Positions 1 to 8,602 of a DNA stretch of 64,000 nt are shown here, one piece after another. Each line of letters opens with the position of its first letter. The first letter of the stretch is position 1. The notes beneath the pieces were generated by a model, which saw only the letters and a program-made list of their open reading frames with translations, did no database searches and was not told where the DNA came from. The position numbers and the translations under genes were made by a program. The stretch is from Methanobacterium_B sp963703015 (GTDB lineage Archaea > Methanobacteriota > Methanobacteria > Methanobacteriales > Methanobacteriaceae), in contig OY969779.1 of NCBI GenBank assembly GCA_963703015.1, positions 1,302,001-1,366,000 on the forward strand. Direction: 5' to 3'.

Positions 1-1000
1 CTCCACAAACTTCCTCAATTCTTTCACCGTACTTCCTTCCATCATACTTTCGTGTTGCTGAAAAGAATTCAACATAGTTTATGAGGTAGTACGTAGGTAG
101 GCATAAATCAATATAATCGAAGCTTAATTCATGCACTTCAGCACCCATGTCCTTCATTTTATCGATGGATTCTTCAACGATATTGACTATCTTATCATCA
201 GAAACATCAAAGAATTGTTTTACCACACCCAGACTGGTACCTTCTAGTGATTTTTTGCCAACTTGGTCTGTAAATTTTGGAGAATCCCATTTTACAGAGG
301 TACATTCAGTCTCATCATAACCACCAATAACATCCATGAGTAGTGCAGCGCCACTCACATCCCTCGAAAATGGACCAATCTGATCAAAGCTCATTGCAAG
401 ATCTAACAGTCCCTGTCTTGAAACAACTCCATATGTAGGTTTAAAACCTACAACACCACAATGTGATGCAGGATTTCTTATTGAACCCCCAGTGTCAGAA
501 CCAATGCTCAGATCACACATCTCAGCTGCAACTGCCACAGCACTTCCACCTGAAGAACCACCAGGGATTCTTCCAGGAGCTGCTGGATTTTCAGTATGGC
601 CAAAGTAAGATGTTTCAGTGGAACTTCCAGCTGCAAATTCATCCATATTGGTCATTCCAATTATGATACCATCTTCCTGTTTTATTCTTTTAACAACAGT
701 TGCATCATAACTTCCAAGGTAGTTTTCAAGGGTTTTTGAAGCCGCAGTTATGTGGAAATCCTCAACATTGATGTTGCTTTTGATTCCAATTACCAAACCT
801 GCAAGCTTTCCTACTTTCTCACCATTTTCGATCTTTTTATCGACGGCTTCAGCACGCTCATAAGCTGAACCTTCGTTTATCTCTAAAAAAGCATTATAAT
901 TATCATTCTTATGTTCAATAGTCTTACAGAACATTTCAAGATTATCTAATGCTGTGATTTCATGATCTTTAATTAATTCTGATTTATCTAATAGTTTCAT
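1..1000 (-). CDS. gatA: Asp-tRNA(Asn)/Glu-tRNA(Gln) amidotransferase subunit A, 3' end cut by window edge
   Basis: The first 333 codons of an amidase-signature protein read leftward off the window, so the C-terminal quarter is missing. GatA is the glutaminase/amidase part of the GatCAB complex, which converts misacylated Asp-tRNA(Asn) or Glu-tRNA(Gln) to the amide. Visible are the catalytic-lysine segment (GLVIGIKSNINVED, near residue 70) and the glycine/serine-rich amidase signature GGSSGGSAVAVA followed by GSDTGGSIRNPA, which hold the Lys-Ser-Ser triad. The ATG at 1000 (MKLLDKSELI) is the only good start. The family is clear; the exact substrate in this organism depends on GatB/GatC, which are outside the window. 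Confidence 0.93.
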   Translation of the reverse strand, partial: MKLLDKSELIKDHEITALDNLEMFCKTIEHKNDNYNAFLEINEGSAYERAEAVDKKIENGEKVGKLAGLVIGIKSNINVEDFHITAASKTLENYLGSYDATVVKRIKQEDGIIIGMTNMDEFAAGSSTETSYFGHTENPAAPGRIPGGSSGGSAVAVAAEMCDLSIGSDTGGSIRNPASHCGVVGFKPTYGVVSRQGLLDLAMSFDQIGPFSRDVSGAALLMDVIGGYDETECTSVKWDSPKFTDQVGKKSLEGTSLGVVKQFFDVSDDKIVNIVEESIDKMKDMGAEVHELSFDYIDLCLPTYYLINYVEFFSATRKYDGRKYGERIEEVCG

Positions 1001-1121
1001 GGTCACACCTGAAATTAATTCGGATGAATATTAATATCCCTGCTTATCGTTAGTTAATTTAATATCTACTTGTTTTTTAATTTACTTCAATATTATAATT
1101 TTTGATCAACATCAAACTTTA

Positions 1122-1889
1122 TCAGAAGAAGTAGTTGATGTTTACAACCCCAAGAAAATACAAGACTACAATGATTAGGGGTTGGTGAATTAAATAAATA
1201 ACCAACGAATGTCTCCCAAGAAATGCTGATCCCTTAATAAAATAATTATTAGACAAGTCAGGCAGTTTAAACTGTCTCTTATAATTTTTATACAGTATCC
1301 CTCCAAAGAAAATTCCCAATAAAACAAGCCCAAACCATGGGAATATAGGGAAATAATCCACTGTGTTAAGAGAATTTGGTACTAGACCCAACCACATTAA
1401 CCAGTTGAAATTGAAACTTAATGTTTGTAAGTAAATTCCGATGAAAATTATGGAAAGTCCTGCCACTAAATTGAGATATTTTCTTTTTAAAAACGGATAT
1501 GCAAGGATGATCGATATTCCAATGAAATGTAAAATTCCGAATATTATGAATTCTTGGGGGATAAAAATCCAGGTTATAATTGTAATTAACAACCCCAGTA
1601 AGAAAATTCTGAAACCCCTTTGAAGATATTTTTTAAAGAGACTCTTGTGTAGATAACTTCCTGAAAGTTTTGACCTTGAACTACTGAGTGTCAAAGAAAC
1701 ACCCATCAAGAATATGAATGTCGAAGCAGTTATCCTTGCAAAAAACCAAAGAAGGCCAGATGAAACATCCAAAGAGATTATTCCAAAAAATGCCAGATCA
1801 AACATAAAATGGTAACAAATCATGCACACAACAGCGAGACCACGGAGGGAATCTACTTCCCAGAATCTTTCATTCAAATTTTGTTCCAT
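1122..1889 (-). CDS. Heparan-alpha-glucosaminide N-acetyltransferase-like membrane protein (DUF1624 type)
   Basis: A 255-residue hydrophobic protein with about seven membrane segments. It opens with WEVDSLRGLAVVCMICYHF, the DSLRG motif and following His/Tyr-rich first helix typical of DUF1624/HGSNAT-like acyltransferases, which move acetyl groups across membranes to sugars. The second half contains PIFPWFGLVLLGIFFG, also characteristic. Prokaryotic members of this length are common and their substrates are unknown; a role in modifying a cell-surface glycan is inference. It stands alone between gatA (same strand, 120 bases downstream) and the divergent alanine dehydrogenase gene. Confidence 0.75.
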   Translation of the reverse strand: MEQNLNERFWEVDSLRGLAVVCMICYHFMFDLAFFGIISLDVSSGLLWFFARITASTFIFLMGVSLTLSSSRSKLSGSYLHKSLFKKYLQRGFRIFLLGLLITIITWIFIPQEFIIFGILHFIGISIILAYPFLKRKYLNLVAGLSIIFIGIYLQTLSFNFNWLMWLGLVPNSLNTVDYFPIFPWFGLVLLGIFFGGILYKNYKRQFKLPDLSNNYFIKGSAFLGRHSLVIYLIHQPLIIVVLYFLGVVNINYFF

Positions 1890-2028
1890 TGTCTTAACCT
1901 AACTAATTTATAAAAACTTAATATGGCCTGTTAATAGGTTGGAGTTAATATTATTTGAATTGAAACATATCAATATCAGGGGTTGTAATCCAAAATTTGG
2001 ATATAAAACATGATTCAATACTATAATC

Positions 2029-3036
2029 ATGAAAGATGCAACCCAGTATGAAACACTTCTTCTCAAACAAAGCGAAGTTAAAGAACTAATCGAAATGAAA
2101 GAGGTTATCGAGTGTGTTGAAACAGCCTACACAGTGCATGCTACAAGAAATGTGCAGATGCCTGCAAAGAAATATTTATTTTTCAAAAAATACAACGGCG
2201 ACTTGAGAATAATGCCAGCCTTCATAAAGAATATGGATGAAGCTGGTGTGAAATGTGTGAATGTTCATCCTGAAAATCCTGTGAAAAACAATTTACCCAC
2301 AGTTATGGGGTTAATCCAACTTTTTGACCCTAAATCAGGATTTCCACTGTCTGTTATGGATGGAACATGGATAACCAACATGAGAACAGGAGCTGCTGCA
2401 GGTGTGGGAACTAAGTATCTTGCTAGAAAAAATGCGAAAACTCTAGGAATTATTGGGGCAGGTAAACAAGCATTCACACAGCTTATGGCACTTAAAGAAG
2501 TTATGGATATTGAACAGGCCCATGTATTTTGTAGAACATGTTCATCAAGGGAAAATTTTGCAGATATGGCCAGAAAACAATTTGATATTGATATTAACGC
2601 AGTATCAACCGCAGAAGAAGCTGTTAAAAATATGGATGTTGTTGTTACTGTAACACCTGCAAATAGGCCAGTTTTAAAAACTGAATGGATAACTGAAGGC
2701 ACGCACATAAATGCAATGGGTGCAGATGCACCTGGAAAACAGGAACTTGAAGTTGGAATTCTCCAAAAAGCTAAAATATTTATTGATTGCTGGGAACAGG
2801 CCAGACACAGTGGAGAAATTAATGTGCCTGTCCAAGAGGGAATATTAACCAGAAAATCAATCAGCTCCAAAATTGGAGATGTTATAATAGGTAAAACAGA
2901 AGGAAGAATTTCAGACGAAGATATTACTGTGTTCGATTCAACTGGTTTGGCTGTTCAAGATATGGTTACAGGATGGAAAATCTACGAAGAAGCTCTTAAA
3001 AAAGGTGTGGGTACTGGTATAAATTTCCTCGATTGA
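2029..3036 (+). CDS. Alanine dehydrogenase / ornithine cyclodeaminase family protein
   Basis: 335 residues, full length for the OCD/mu-crystallin family. N-terminal part carries the substrate-binding lysine region (QMPAKKYLFF) and the GLIQLFDPKSGFPLSVMDG block; the Rossmann NAD site is TLGIIGAGKQAFTQL near residue 140; DSTGLAVQDM near the C-terminus is also typical. Archaeal members are either NAD-dependent alanine dehydrogenase (alanine to pyruvate plus ammonia) or ornithine cyclodeaminase; the Methanobacteriales protein of this type is usually called alanine dehydrogenase, but sequence reading alone does not separate the two. No strong ribosome binding site precedes the ATG. Confidence 0.85.
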   Translation: MKDATQYETLLLKQSEVKELIEMKEVIECVETAYTVHATRNVQMPAKKYLFFKKYNGDLRIMPAFIKNMDEAGVKCVNVHPENPVKNNLPTVMGLIQLFDPKSGFPLSVMDGTWITNMRTGAAAGVGTKYLARKNAKTLGIIGAGKQAFTQLMALKEVMDIEQAHVFCRTCSSRENFADMARKQFDIDINAVSTAEEAVKNMDVVVTVTPANRPVLKTEWITEGTHINAMGADAPGKQELEVGILQKAKIFIDCWEQARHSGEINVPVQEGILTRKSISSKIGDVIIGKTEGRISDEDITVFDSTGLAVQDMVTGWKIYEEALKKGVGTGINFLD

Positions 3037-3089
3037 AAAAAGACAACAAATTTATAAAGTTAAAAATTAAATCTTAAAATGGTGGTTAT

Positions 3090-3251
3090 ATGTATTCAAA
3101 CAAGATTTCTAGAACAGATGTTCTAAATAAAATGGGCCATGTATTTGAACGTTACAGATTTCTAACAAGATCAAAGTCCTTTAAACAAGAACAAATTCAA
3201 ACCATTGATTATCATCTGACAGAGATCATGAAAGTTCTAAACGATAGTTAA
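3090..3251 (+). CDS. Small protein of unknown function, 53 residues
   Basis: A short open frame (MYSNKISRTDVLNKMGHVFE... ending KVLNDS) preceded by GGTGGTTATATG, a good archaeal ribosome binding site at the right distance. The product is hydrophilic, basic in the middle (RYRFLTRSKS) and likely helical, with no cysteines or membrane segment. It lies 53 bases after the alanine dehydrogenase gene on the same strand, so it could be cotranscribed. I do not recognise a family; the codon composition resembles the neighbours, which is why I keep it. Confidence 0.5.
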   Translation: MYSNKISRTDVLNKMGHVFERYRFLTRSKSFKQEQIQTIDYHLTEIMKVLNDS

Positions 3252-3307
3252 AGAGCCTTAACTTGTTTTTTAGAGATTATTCATTAAATTTTTATTAGTT
3301 GATTAGT

Positions 3308-3955
3308 ATGCTTGATAATATTGGGATTGGAATCATTCTTTTTACTGCTACTTCATTCATTGTAGGCCTTTCTGGAGCAATGGTTCCTGGGCCCATGCTT
3401 ACTGTAACAATTTCAGATTCCCTAAAAAAAGGATTTACAGCCGGGCCAAAAATAGTTTTTGGTCATATCATAGCAGAATTCAGCCTTATACTATTGATAT
3501 TTGCAGGTTTAGGTTGGCTGATTGGTTCTAGCACAGCCATATTTGTAATCGGAGCCATTGGAGGAGCTATAATGGTTTTCATGGGATTTCAAATGGCAAG
3601 ATCATCCACTTCAATACAGGATCTTCAGAAAAGTACCGAAAAAACCAAGGGTTATGGTCCAATAATAAACGGAATTCTAACGAGTGTATCAAATCCCTAT
3701 TTCTTTATCTGGTGGGCAACAGTGGGATGGGCCTTCATGTTAAAGGGTATTGAATTAGCAGGGCTATTAAGAGTCATAGGATTTTTAGTTGGACACTGGT
3801 GTTCAGATTTAGGTTGGTTCAGCACAGTCTCCTTCTTCACCACCAAGGGATCCAACATAATGAAGGATAACCATTACAAAATTATCATGAGTGCAAGTGG
3901 AATTTTCTTAATGGCTCTAGGTGTTTATTTCGTGGTTAGTTCTTGTGTTGTGTGA
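3308..3955 (+). CDS. LysE-family amino-acid exporter
   Basis: 215 residues with six predicted membrane helices. The segment GLSGAMVPGPMLTVTISDSL near the N-terminus is the conserved LysE/RhtB opening (PGP motif), and NGILTSVSNPYFFIWWATVG is the family's second conserved block. LysE proteins export lysine, threonine, homoserine or similar compounds; the substrate here is unknown. I start at the ATG at 3308 rather than the TTG nine bases upstream because the ATG start gives a normal N-terminus. No clear ribosome binding site is visible before either. Confidence 0.85.
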   Translation: MLDNIGIGIILFTATSFIVGLSGAMVPGPMLTVTISDSLKKGFTAGPKIVFGHIIAEFSLILLIFAGLGWLIGSSTAIFVIGAIGGAIMVFMGFQMARSSTSIQDLQKSTEKTKGYGPIINGILTSVSNPYFFIWWATVGWAFMLKGIELAGLLRVIGFLVGHWCSDLGWFSTVSFFTTKGSNIMKDNHYKIIMSASGIFLMALGVYFVVSSCVV

Positions 3956-4139
3956 TACATTTTCGCCATGTGAACAAATTTGGTTTAACATCATATCATA
4001 ACAATCATCAACACAACAATACCAATTTCGTGGGAATAAGCAAAATTCACAATTAAACCTCCGATATTCCATTAAACACCTTATTAATCCTTTTATGAAA
4101 TGGAAATATTTATAGATTAATAAATTATATTTGTATAAT

Positions 4140-4928
4140 ATGAAAGCTGTTGTATTCGATAATTCAGGGACTCTCATAAAGCGTTATAAAGCACTGAAGG
4201 ACCTTAGAAACGGACTTATCTGTGATTATGCGAATTCGATCCAAATTGTGGATCATAACATAAATCGTGCCCTTGTTGTTTTACAGACAGACCCTTCCAA
4301 ATGCATTATTAAGGCAAAGCCAGATCAAACCATTCATGATTTCCTTATGAAAAATGATGTCAAATTCGATATTAGTTACTCGGATGTGGATATAGCTAAA
4401 TCTGATTTGCTTAAAGCTATTGAAAACGATGATTCCACCATTAAAGATGTGCAAGACACATACCATGCTGTTATTGATAAAAAGTACAACGTGCACATAT
4501 GTAGTGGATCTGGTTTTATTGTGAACATGAAAACTGGAAGAGTTGAATTTACAATCACAGCTGGTGGAAAAATATTCAAAGAAGTTCCAGATGTGATTTC
4601 AGAGCTTAAAAACAGAGATATCCAGATATTTGTTGCATCAGGAGATAGAAAGGTGTCTTTGGAACAGTTGGCAGACTATATCCAAATTCCTAAGGAAAAT
4701 GTTTTTGATACTGCGAGTTCTAGGAGAAAAAGGGAAATTATACACGGCCTTAAAAAGAATTATAAGGTTATGATGGTGGGGAATAGTTCAAACGACATTT
4801 TGGCACTTGAAGAAGCAGATGTTGGAGTGCTTACATTACAGCAGGGTGATGAAACACCGGATAAAGTCTTTAAGGCAGCTGATCACGTTATAAACAATAT
4901 TTCAGAAGTTTTGAACGTTGATTTTTAA
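4140..4928 (+). CDS. HAD-superfamily phosphatase / soluble P-type-ATPase-like protein
   Basis: 262 residues from the ATG at 4140 (a TTG nine bases upstream is less likely). Motif I is VVFDNSGTL: the nucleophilic Asp is present and the GT follows as in P-type ATPases (DKTGT), but the second Asp of ordinary HAD phosphatases is replaced by Ser. Motif II is probably IFVASGDRK; motif III/IV is KVMMVGNSSNDILAL with a final Asp-rich loop (ALEEADVGVLT). This resembles archaeal 'soluble P-type ATPase' HAD proteins with phosphatase activity. Physiological substrate unknown. An A/T-rich TATA-like stretch (AAATATTTATAG) lies about 30 bases upstream, so the transcript may be nearly leaderless. Confidence 0.75.
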   Translation: MKAVVFDNSGTLIKRYKALKDLRNGLICDYANSIQIVDHNINRALVVLQTDPSKCIIKAKPDQTIHDFLMKNDVKFDISYSDVDIAKSDLLKAIENDDSTIKDVQDTYHAVIDKKYNVHICSGSGFIVNMKTGRVEFTITAGGKIFKEVPDVISELKNRDIQIFVASGDRKVSLEQLADYIQIPKENVFDTASSRRKREIIHGLKKNYKVMMVGNSSNDILALEEADVGVLTLQQGDETPDKVFKAADHVINNISEVLNVDF

Positions 4929-5054
4929 TAGAATATTTTAATTTTTTTTACAAAAAAGGATTCTACTATAGAAAATATAGCTGGTGAAACCCTAAAATTT
5001 TAACTAAAAAGTCTACTGTAGATGATATTAATAACTGGACCATAATCGCCCAAA

Positions 5055-5672
5055 TTACAATACACCATTTTTAAATGCGTTTTTAAGAATGAAGATCAAA
5101 CAATACGAAATCGGACTCCAGATTGGACTTACAAAAGTGATACACACAGCAAGCAAAGCAGCAGATGGCAAAATATAATTTATCTTTTTCACCATTTTGT
5201 AATGCTCAGGATCCATTTCTTTTATGAAGAACTCTTTTCTTTGAGCATAGGTCCATATCAAAATGAAAAAAATCCCAATTATGAACATGTTTATATTGAA
5301 AAACAACATGGGAAGGGGATGATTTCCAAAGTTACTGACAAAATTTGTTGAAAATGGAACAAGAGCCACGAACATTAACCAAATAACATTCAACCAAATT
5401 AAAATACTGTCACTCCGCTTAATATAAAAGAACTGTAGATGATGAGCCCGCCAAAAACTTGCAAGCAAAATAAAACTAAATGCATAAATTCCAAGCTGCT
5501 GGAATAATGAGATCATATACTGCCAGATAGCTGGATCAGAAACTGGACCCAACATTTGAGGCAGATCAATGTTCAAAACCAGCAATGTCATTGCAATGGC
5601 AAATATCCCATCAACCAGAGTTTCAATCCGTTTAGTGGTTAACCAAACATCATGTTTATCATTTGTTTTCAT
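5055..5672 (-). CDS. TMEM175/DUF1211-family membrane protein (potassium-channel-like)
   Basis: 205 residues, about six membrane helices. The first helix reads KRIETLVDGIFAIAMTLLVLNI, which matches the conserved R-x3-F/L-x-D-G-x-F-A-I-A-x-T-L-L-V-L signature of TMEM175, a family with potassium-selective channel members. The prokaryotic form has one repeat, as here. Only two bases separate it from the upstream membrane-protein gene, so the pair is an operon. Ion conductance in this archaeon is inference from the family. Confidence 0.8.
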   Translation of the reverse strand: MKTNDKHDVWLTTKRIETLVDGIFAIAMTLLVLNIDLPQMLGPVSDPAIWQYMISLFQQLGIYAFSFILLASFWRAHHLQFFYIKRSDSILIWLNVIWLMFVALVPFSTNFVSNFGNHPLPMLFFNINMFIIGIFFILIWTYAQRKEFFIKEMDPEHYKMVKKINYILPSAALLAVCITFVSPIWSPISYCLIFILKNAFKNGVL

Positions 5673-5674
5673 TT

Positions 5675-6175
5675 TTAATCCATCTGTTTTCTTTCATATA
5701 ATTTGTAAAGTATCAAAAGCACAACAATGATCACCGGACCAATGATATCCATGAAAAAGATGGTTCCTGCATTTCCGGCTGAATGATTGGAGTAATTAAT
5801 AATATTTATCACATGAACATATGCAGCTCCAAGTAAAAAAATTGAACTAACAATTACAGTTGCTACCCAAAAATTGTCCCTGAAAAAATAACATAAAATT
5901 CCAAGAATTCCAATGGCTAAATTAGCAAATGCAACTTCAGTTTGGAATGGACTTCCTGTAGCCCATCCTATGCTTTGTGCAACCTGTACTGGCATAAATG
6001 CATGGCCAATAAACGCCCATATGGAACCAATACCAACGGATATTACTAAAAATGAAAGTAAAAAAGTTTTTATGATTATTAAACGTGTTAAAGGTTCATT
6101 CCTTATTTTATTCCTAATTAAAGCAGCTAATGCAACCAAGATTGTGAGAATTATAAGGATCACAACAAACTCCAT
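5675..6175 (-). CDS. Membrane protein of the DUF6790 type
   Basis: 166 residues with four to five hydrophobic helices and short loops; SIGWATGSPFQTEVAFANLAIG is the most conserved-looking part and is typical of the family now called DUF6790. Function unknown. A textbook ribosome binding site (AAGGAGG, then 9 bases to ATG) precedes it. It is the first gene of a two-gene operon with the TMEM175-like gene, suggesting a shared membrane role. Confidence 0.65.
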   Translation of the reverse strand: MEFVVILIILTILVALAALIRNKIRNEPLTRLIIIKTFLLSFLVISVGIGSIWAFIGHAFMPVQVAQSIGWATGSPFQTEVAFANLAIGILGILCYFFRDNFWVATVIVSSIFLLGAAYVHVINIINYSNHSAGNAGTIFFMDIIGPVIIVVLLILYKLYERKQMD

Positions 6176-6340
6176 AAAATGGCCTCCTTAATGTTCCAAT
6201 AATTAATTATAAACCCCACTTATTATTATCTATTATGATCTGCACATATCTGGTAAAATCATGAAAAATATTATACATTGTATAGTTAAAAATAATTAAA
6301 AATAGCTAAAGGCTTGAAGATTAGGTTTAGAACTTTATCT

Positions 6341-7447
6341 TCAACTGATATCAATCAGATCGTACTTTGTGCTACCTAAACCTATTTTTTCGCCGTATTG
6401 GAGTTGTCTGCGCCCATCTACATTTCTCCAAAGTCCTCGAAACTTATCTTCTCCATGTTGATGGTTGTGTTTTAACAGAGAATTTTCGAGTCCACACTGA
6501 TCATTAACCATGTCATAACATGCTGCATCAAGTGCCACTGGATCCTTTGAAACCATGATCCCAATATCTGGGACAATTGGACTGTCGCTGTAGGGTAAAC
6601 AGTCACATTCAGGCGTGATATTCATGAGAAAGTTCATGTATCCTGTCTTTTCAGTTTTATTTTTAACTGCTCCGAGTGCATATTCTGTCATTCTCTCTAT
6701 AAATTCCTCCATGGTTGACCAGTTGAGTTTAATGAGTTCTTCTGGGCAAGCCCCCAGACAGTTGTTGCATGCTATGCACTTATCATAATTTATAGCTGCT
6801 CCGGACTTAGATATTTCAAATGCAGATACTGGACAAGAATCAGCACATCTTCCACAAGAAGTACATCCCTCATTAATAATTGGTTTAGAACATTCATGCT
6901 GTTCAATTTTTCCCGGGGCAGAAGCACATCCCATTGCTAAATTTTTAATTGCACCTCCAAATCCGGCCATTTCATGTCCCTTAAAATGGGACAACACGAT
7001 CATTCCATCAGAATTTAGAATATCCCCGGCTATCTTAACATTTTCAAAATGTTTCTGTTTGATCTGGACATTGGCCCAATTTTCTCCCCTCAATCCATCT
7101 GCAATAATTAAAGGAGCTCCTACTACAGAGTAATCAAATCCATGTAAAATAGCAGTTTTAAGATGATCTTGTGAGTTATGTCTGCTGCCGTAGTAAAGAG
7201 TATTGGTATCAGTCAAGAATGGTTTAGCGCCTTTTTTAGCAATTTTATCCACTACTTGCCTCACCAATACTGGGTTAATATATGAATCGTTTCCCTCTTC
7301 TCCAAAGTGGAGTTTGACAGCCATTAAATCTTCTTCATCAATAAATGCTTGGAAATTTACAGCATCAAATAGGTTTCTAACCTTATTAACCTTATTATCT
7401 TGGTTGGATTTTGATCTAAAATCTGTGAAATAAACTTTGCTCACCAT
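6341..7447 (-). CDS. DUF362 protein with two 4Fe-4S ferredoxin motifs
   Basis: 368 residues: a DUF362 domain on both sides of a ferredoxin insert. Residues about 190-240 contain CTSCGRCADSCPVSAF and CIACNNCLGACPEELI, each able to hold a [4Fe-4S] cluster. The DUF362 part has VKLHFGEEGNDSYINPVLV and SHFKGHEMAGFGGAIKNLA. Proteins of this type are common in methanogens and clostridia; the reaction is unknown, a redox or cofactor role is likely. A GAGGGAG ribosome binding site precedes the ATG. The 270-base upstream region contains DtxR-like palindromes (7625-7713), so iron or manganese control is possible. Confidence 0.8.
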   Translation of the reverse strand: MVSKVYFTDFRSKSNQDNKVNKVRNLFDAVNFQAFIDEEDLMAVKLHFGEEGNDSYINPVLVRQVVDKIAKKGAKPFLTDTNTLYYGSRHNSQDHLKTAILHGFDYSVVGAPLIIADGLRGENWANVQIKQKHFENVKIAGDILNSDGMIVLSHFKGHEMAGFGGAIKNLAMGCASAPGKIEQHECSKPIINEGCTSCGRCADSCPVSAFEISKSGAAINYDKCIACNNCLGACPEELIKLNWSTMEEFIERMTEYALGAVKNKTEKTGYMNFLMNITPECDCLPYSDSPIVPDIGIMVSKDPVALDAACYDMVNDQCGLENSLLKHNHQHGEDKFRGLWRNVDGRRQLQYGEKIGLGSTKYDLIDIS

Positions 7448-7624
7448 TTAACTCCCTCAGCGCGATATTACTCTAGCACATTTTTACAGAATATGTTATT
7501 ATAATCTGTATTACATTACTTGTTACAATATATTTAAAATTCATCCAAAAAAAAGTTAAAATTTAAAATATGGCCCAGTGGTACATTTGAGCTGAGGATG
7601 ATCTACAAGAACCATATTTTTGAT

Positions 7625-7646
7625 CCTAAAATTTAGGTATGCCTAA
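7625..7646. promoter_or_regulatory. DtxR/IdeR-like operator, overlapping palindromes
   Basis: CCTAAAATTTAGG (7625-7637) is a perfect palindrome and overlaps TTAGGTATGCCTAA (7633-7646), another near-perfect palindrome. TTAGG/CCTAA half-sites spaced this way are the pattern of metal-dependent DtxR/IdeR/MntR-family operators. They lie in the gene-free stretch upstream of the DUF362 ferredoxin-domain gene (start 7447). Confidence 0.55.
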
Positions 7647-7697
7647 TTTCAGGATAGATCTTAATTAACTCACTAAGCTTATAAATGTTCCGATTTT

Positions 7698-7713
7698 TTT
7701 AGGTACGCCTAAA
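7698..7713. promoter_or_regulatory. Second DtxR/IdeR-like operator
   Basis: TTTAGGTACGCCTAAA is a palindrome (8-base arms) matching the site 65 bases to its left. It abuts the stop codon of the sugar-isomerase gene (7715) and, like its partner, would serve the leftward DUF362 gene if functional. Confidence 0.55.
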
Positions 7714-7714
7714 T

Positions 7715-8476
7715 TTATTTCGAATCATTGCAAATATTAGTCCGGATTAAGTCGCGACTTTTAAGAACATTTTGATAGTTATTTAATTCTATAATGCCAT
7801 TCTTAACCTCATTTAAGAGATTAAGATCCAATGTACCCTCCCCCAGCGCCAAATGTTGGTCCTTTTCTCCATCATTATCATTTAAATGGTAATAAACAAT
7901 ATTTCTAAGTTTAAAAAAGGATTCAACATCATCTGAGGTGTTAGCATGTCCAGTATCAACAGTTGCATATGATCCACATTTTTCAACAAAAAATTTATGC
8001 TCATCTGCGCTGTTACAAAAATATGCATATTTGTTGGGCATGTTCTCAATAGAAAATTTGATTCCACGCTCCTCCGAATAATTAGTGGCTTCTGTAAGTA
8101 CATTTATAGCATGCTCCATGCCGAAATTTCGTACCCTTTCTTCAAGCCTATGTATCAGTCCAGGATGAGTTGTTATTGCCTTACAATTGATTTTAGTGCC
8201 AAAATTTATAGTTTCTTTGAGCTGTTTCAGGGTTTCCTCTCGAATTCCGGGGTTTAAGCTTCCCGGGTTAAGATCTATGGTGGGAGAATGTAGATAAACG
8301 TCTATGTCGTAAGAATCAAATATTTCAAAATTATTATTGAAAGCCAAAACATTACGTGGCCAGTACGGGCCTTCACAAAGAATTTCGATCAACTGAAACC
8401 CATCCTTTGATGCAGTTTCTAGAAAATCTTCAAGTGAATTCATAAAAAGTGCCAGAGTTGAAAAGCCCAGTTTCAT
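7715..8476 (-). CDS. Sugar phosphate isomerase/epimerase-like TIM-barrel protein
   Basis: 253 residues of the AP-endonuclease-2/xylose-isomerase-like TIM-barrel fold. Metal-ligand positions typical of the family are visible: ITTHPG (His), FSIENMPNKYAYF (Glu), VDTGHANTSDD (Asp/His) and VYYHLNDNDGEKDQHLALGEG (His, Asp, His, then GEG). Members isomerise or epimerise sugars or act on DNA abasic sites; this short archaeal type has no assigned substrate. The ATG has only a weak AGGGTC upstream. It stands alone, divergent from the PadR operon. Confidence 0.75.
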   Translation of the reverse strand: MKLGFSTLALFMNSLEDFLETASKDGFQLIEILCEGPYWPRNVLAFNNNFEIFDSYDIDVYLHSPTIDLNPGSLNPGIREETLKQLKETINFGTKINCKAITTHPGLIHRLEERVRNFGMEHAINVLTEATNYSEERGIKFSIENMPNKYAYFCNSADEHKFFVEKCGSYATVDTGHANTSDDVESFFKLRNIVYYHLNDNDGEKDQHLALGEGTLDLNLLNEVKNGIIELNNYQNVLKSRDLIRTNICNDSK

Positions 8477-8550
8477 GACTATTCTATTATGACCCTAGTT
8501 TATATTTTTTATTTAATTTTTTTATATAATCAAAAACTATATATACAATC

Positions 8551-8577
8551 TTAATATATCAAGAATTGATATATTAA
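8551..8577. promoter_or_regulatory. Perfect 12-base inverted repeat, probable PadR operator
   Basis: TTAATATATCAA, three bases (GAA), then TTGATATATTAA: every base pairs. It ends 25 bases before the start of the PadR-family gene and lies in the divergent promoter region, the usual place for an autoregulatory operator. The assignment to PadR is inference from position. Confidence 0.6.
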
Positions 8578-8602
8578 AATTTAATATAGTGATGTGAAAA
8601 TT

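Noticed and set aside
3917..4177. 86-codon minus-strand frame between the LysE and HAD genes
   Set aside because: It overlaps both neighbouring genes' ends, is rich in Cys/Tyr/Phe from AT-rich spacer, and lacks a ribosome binding site.
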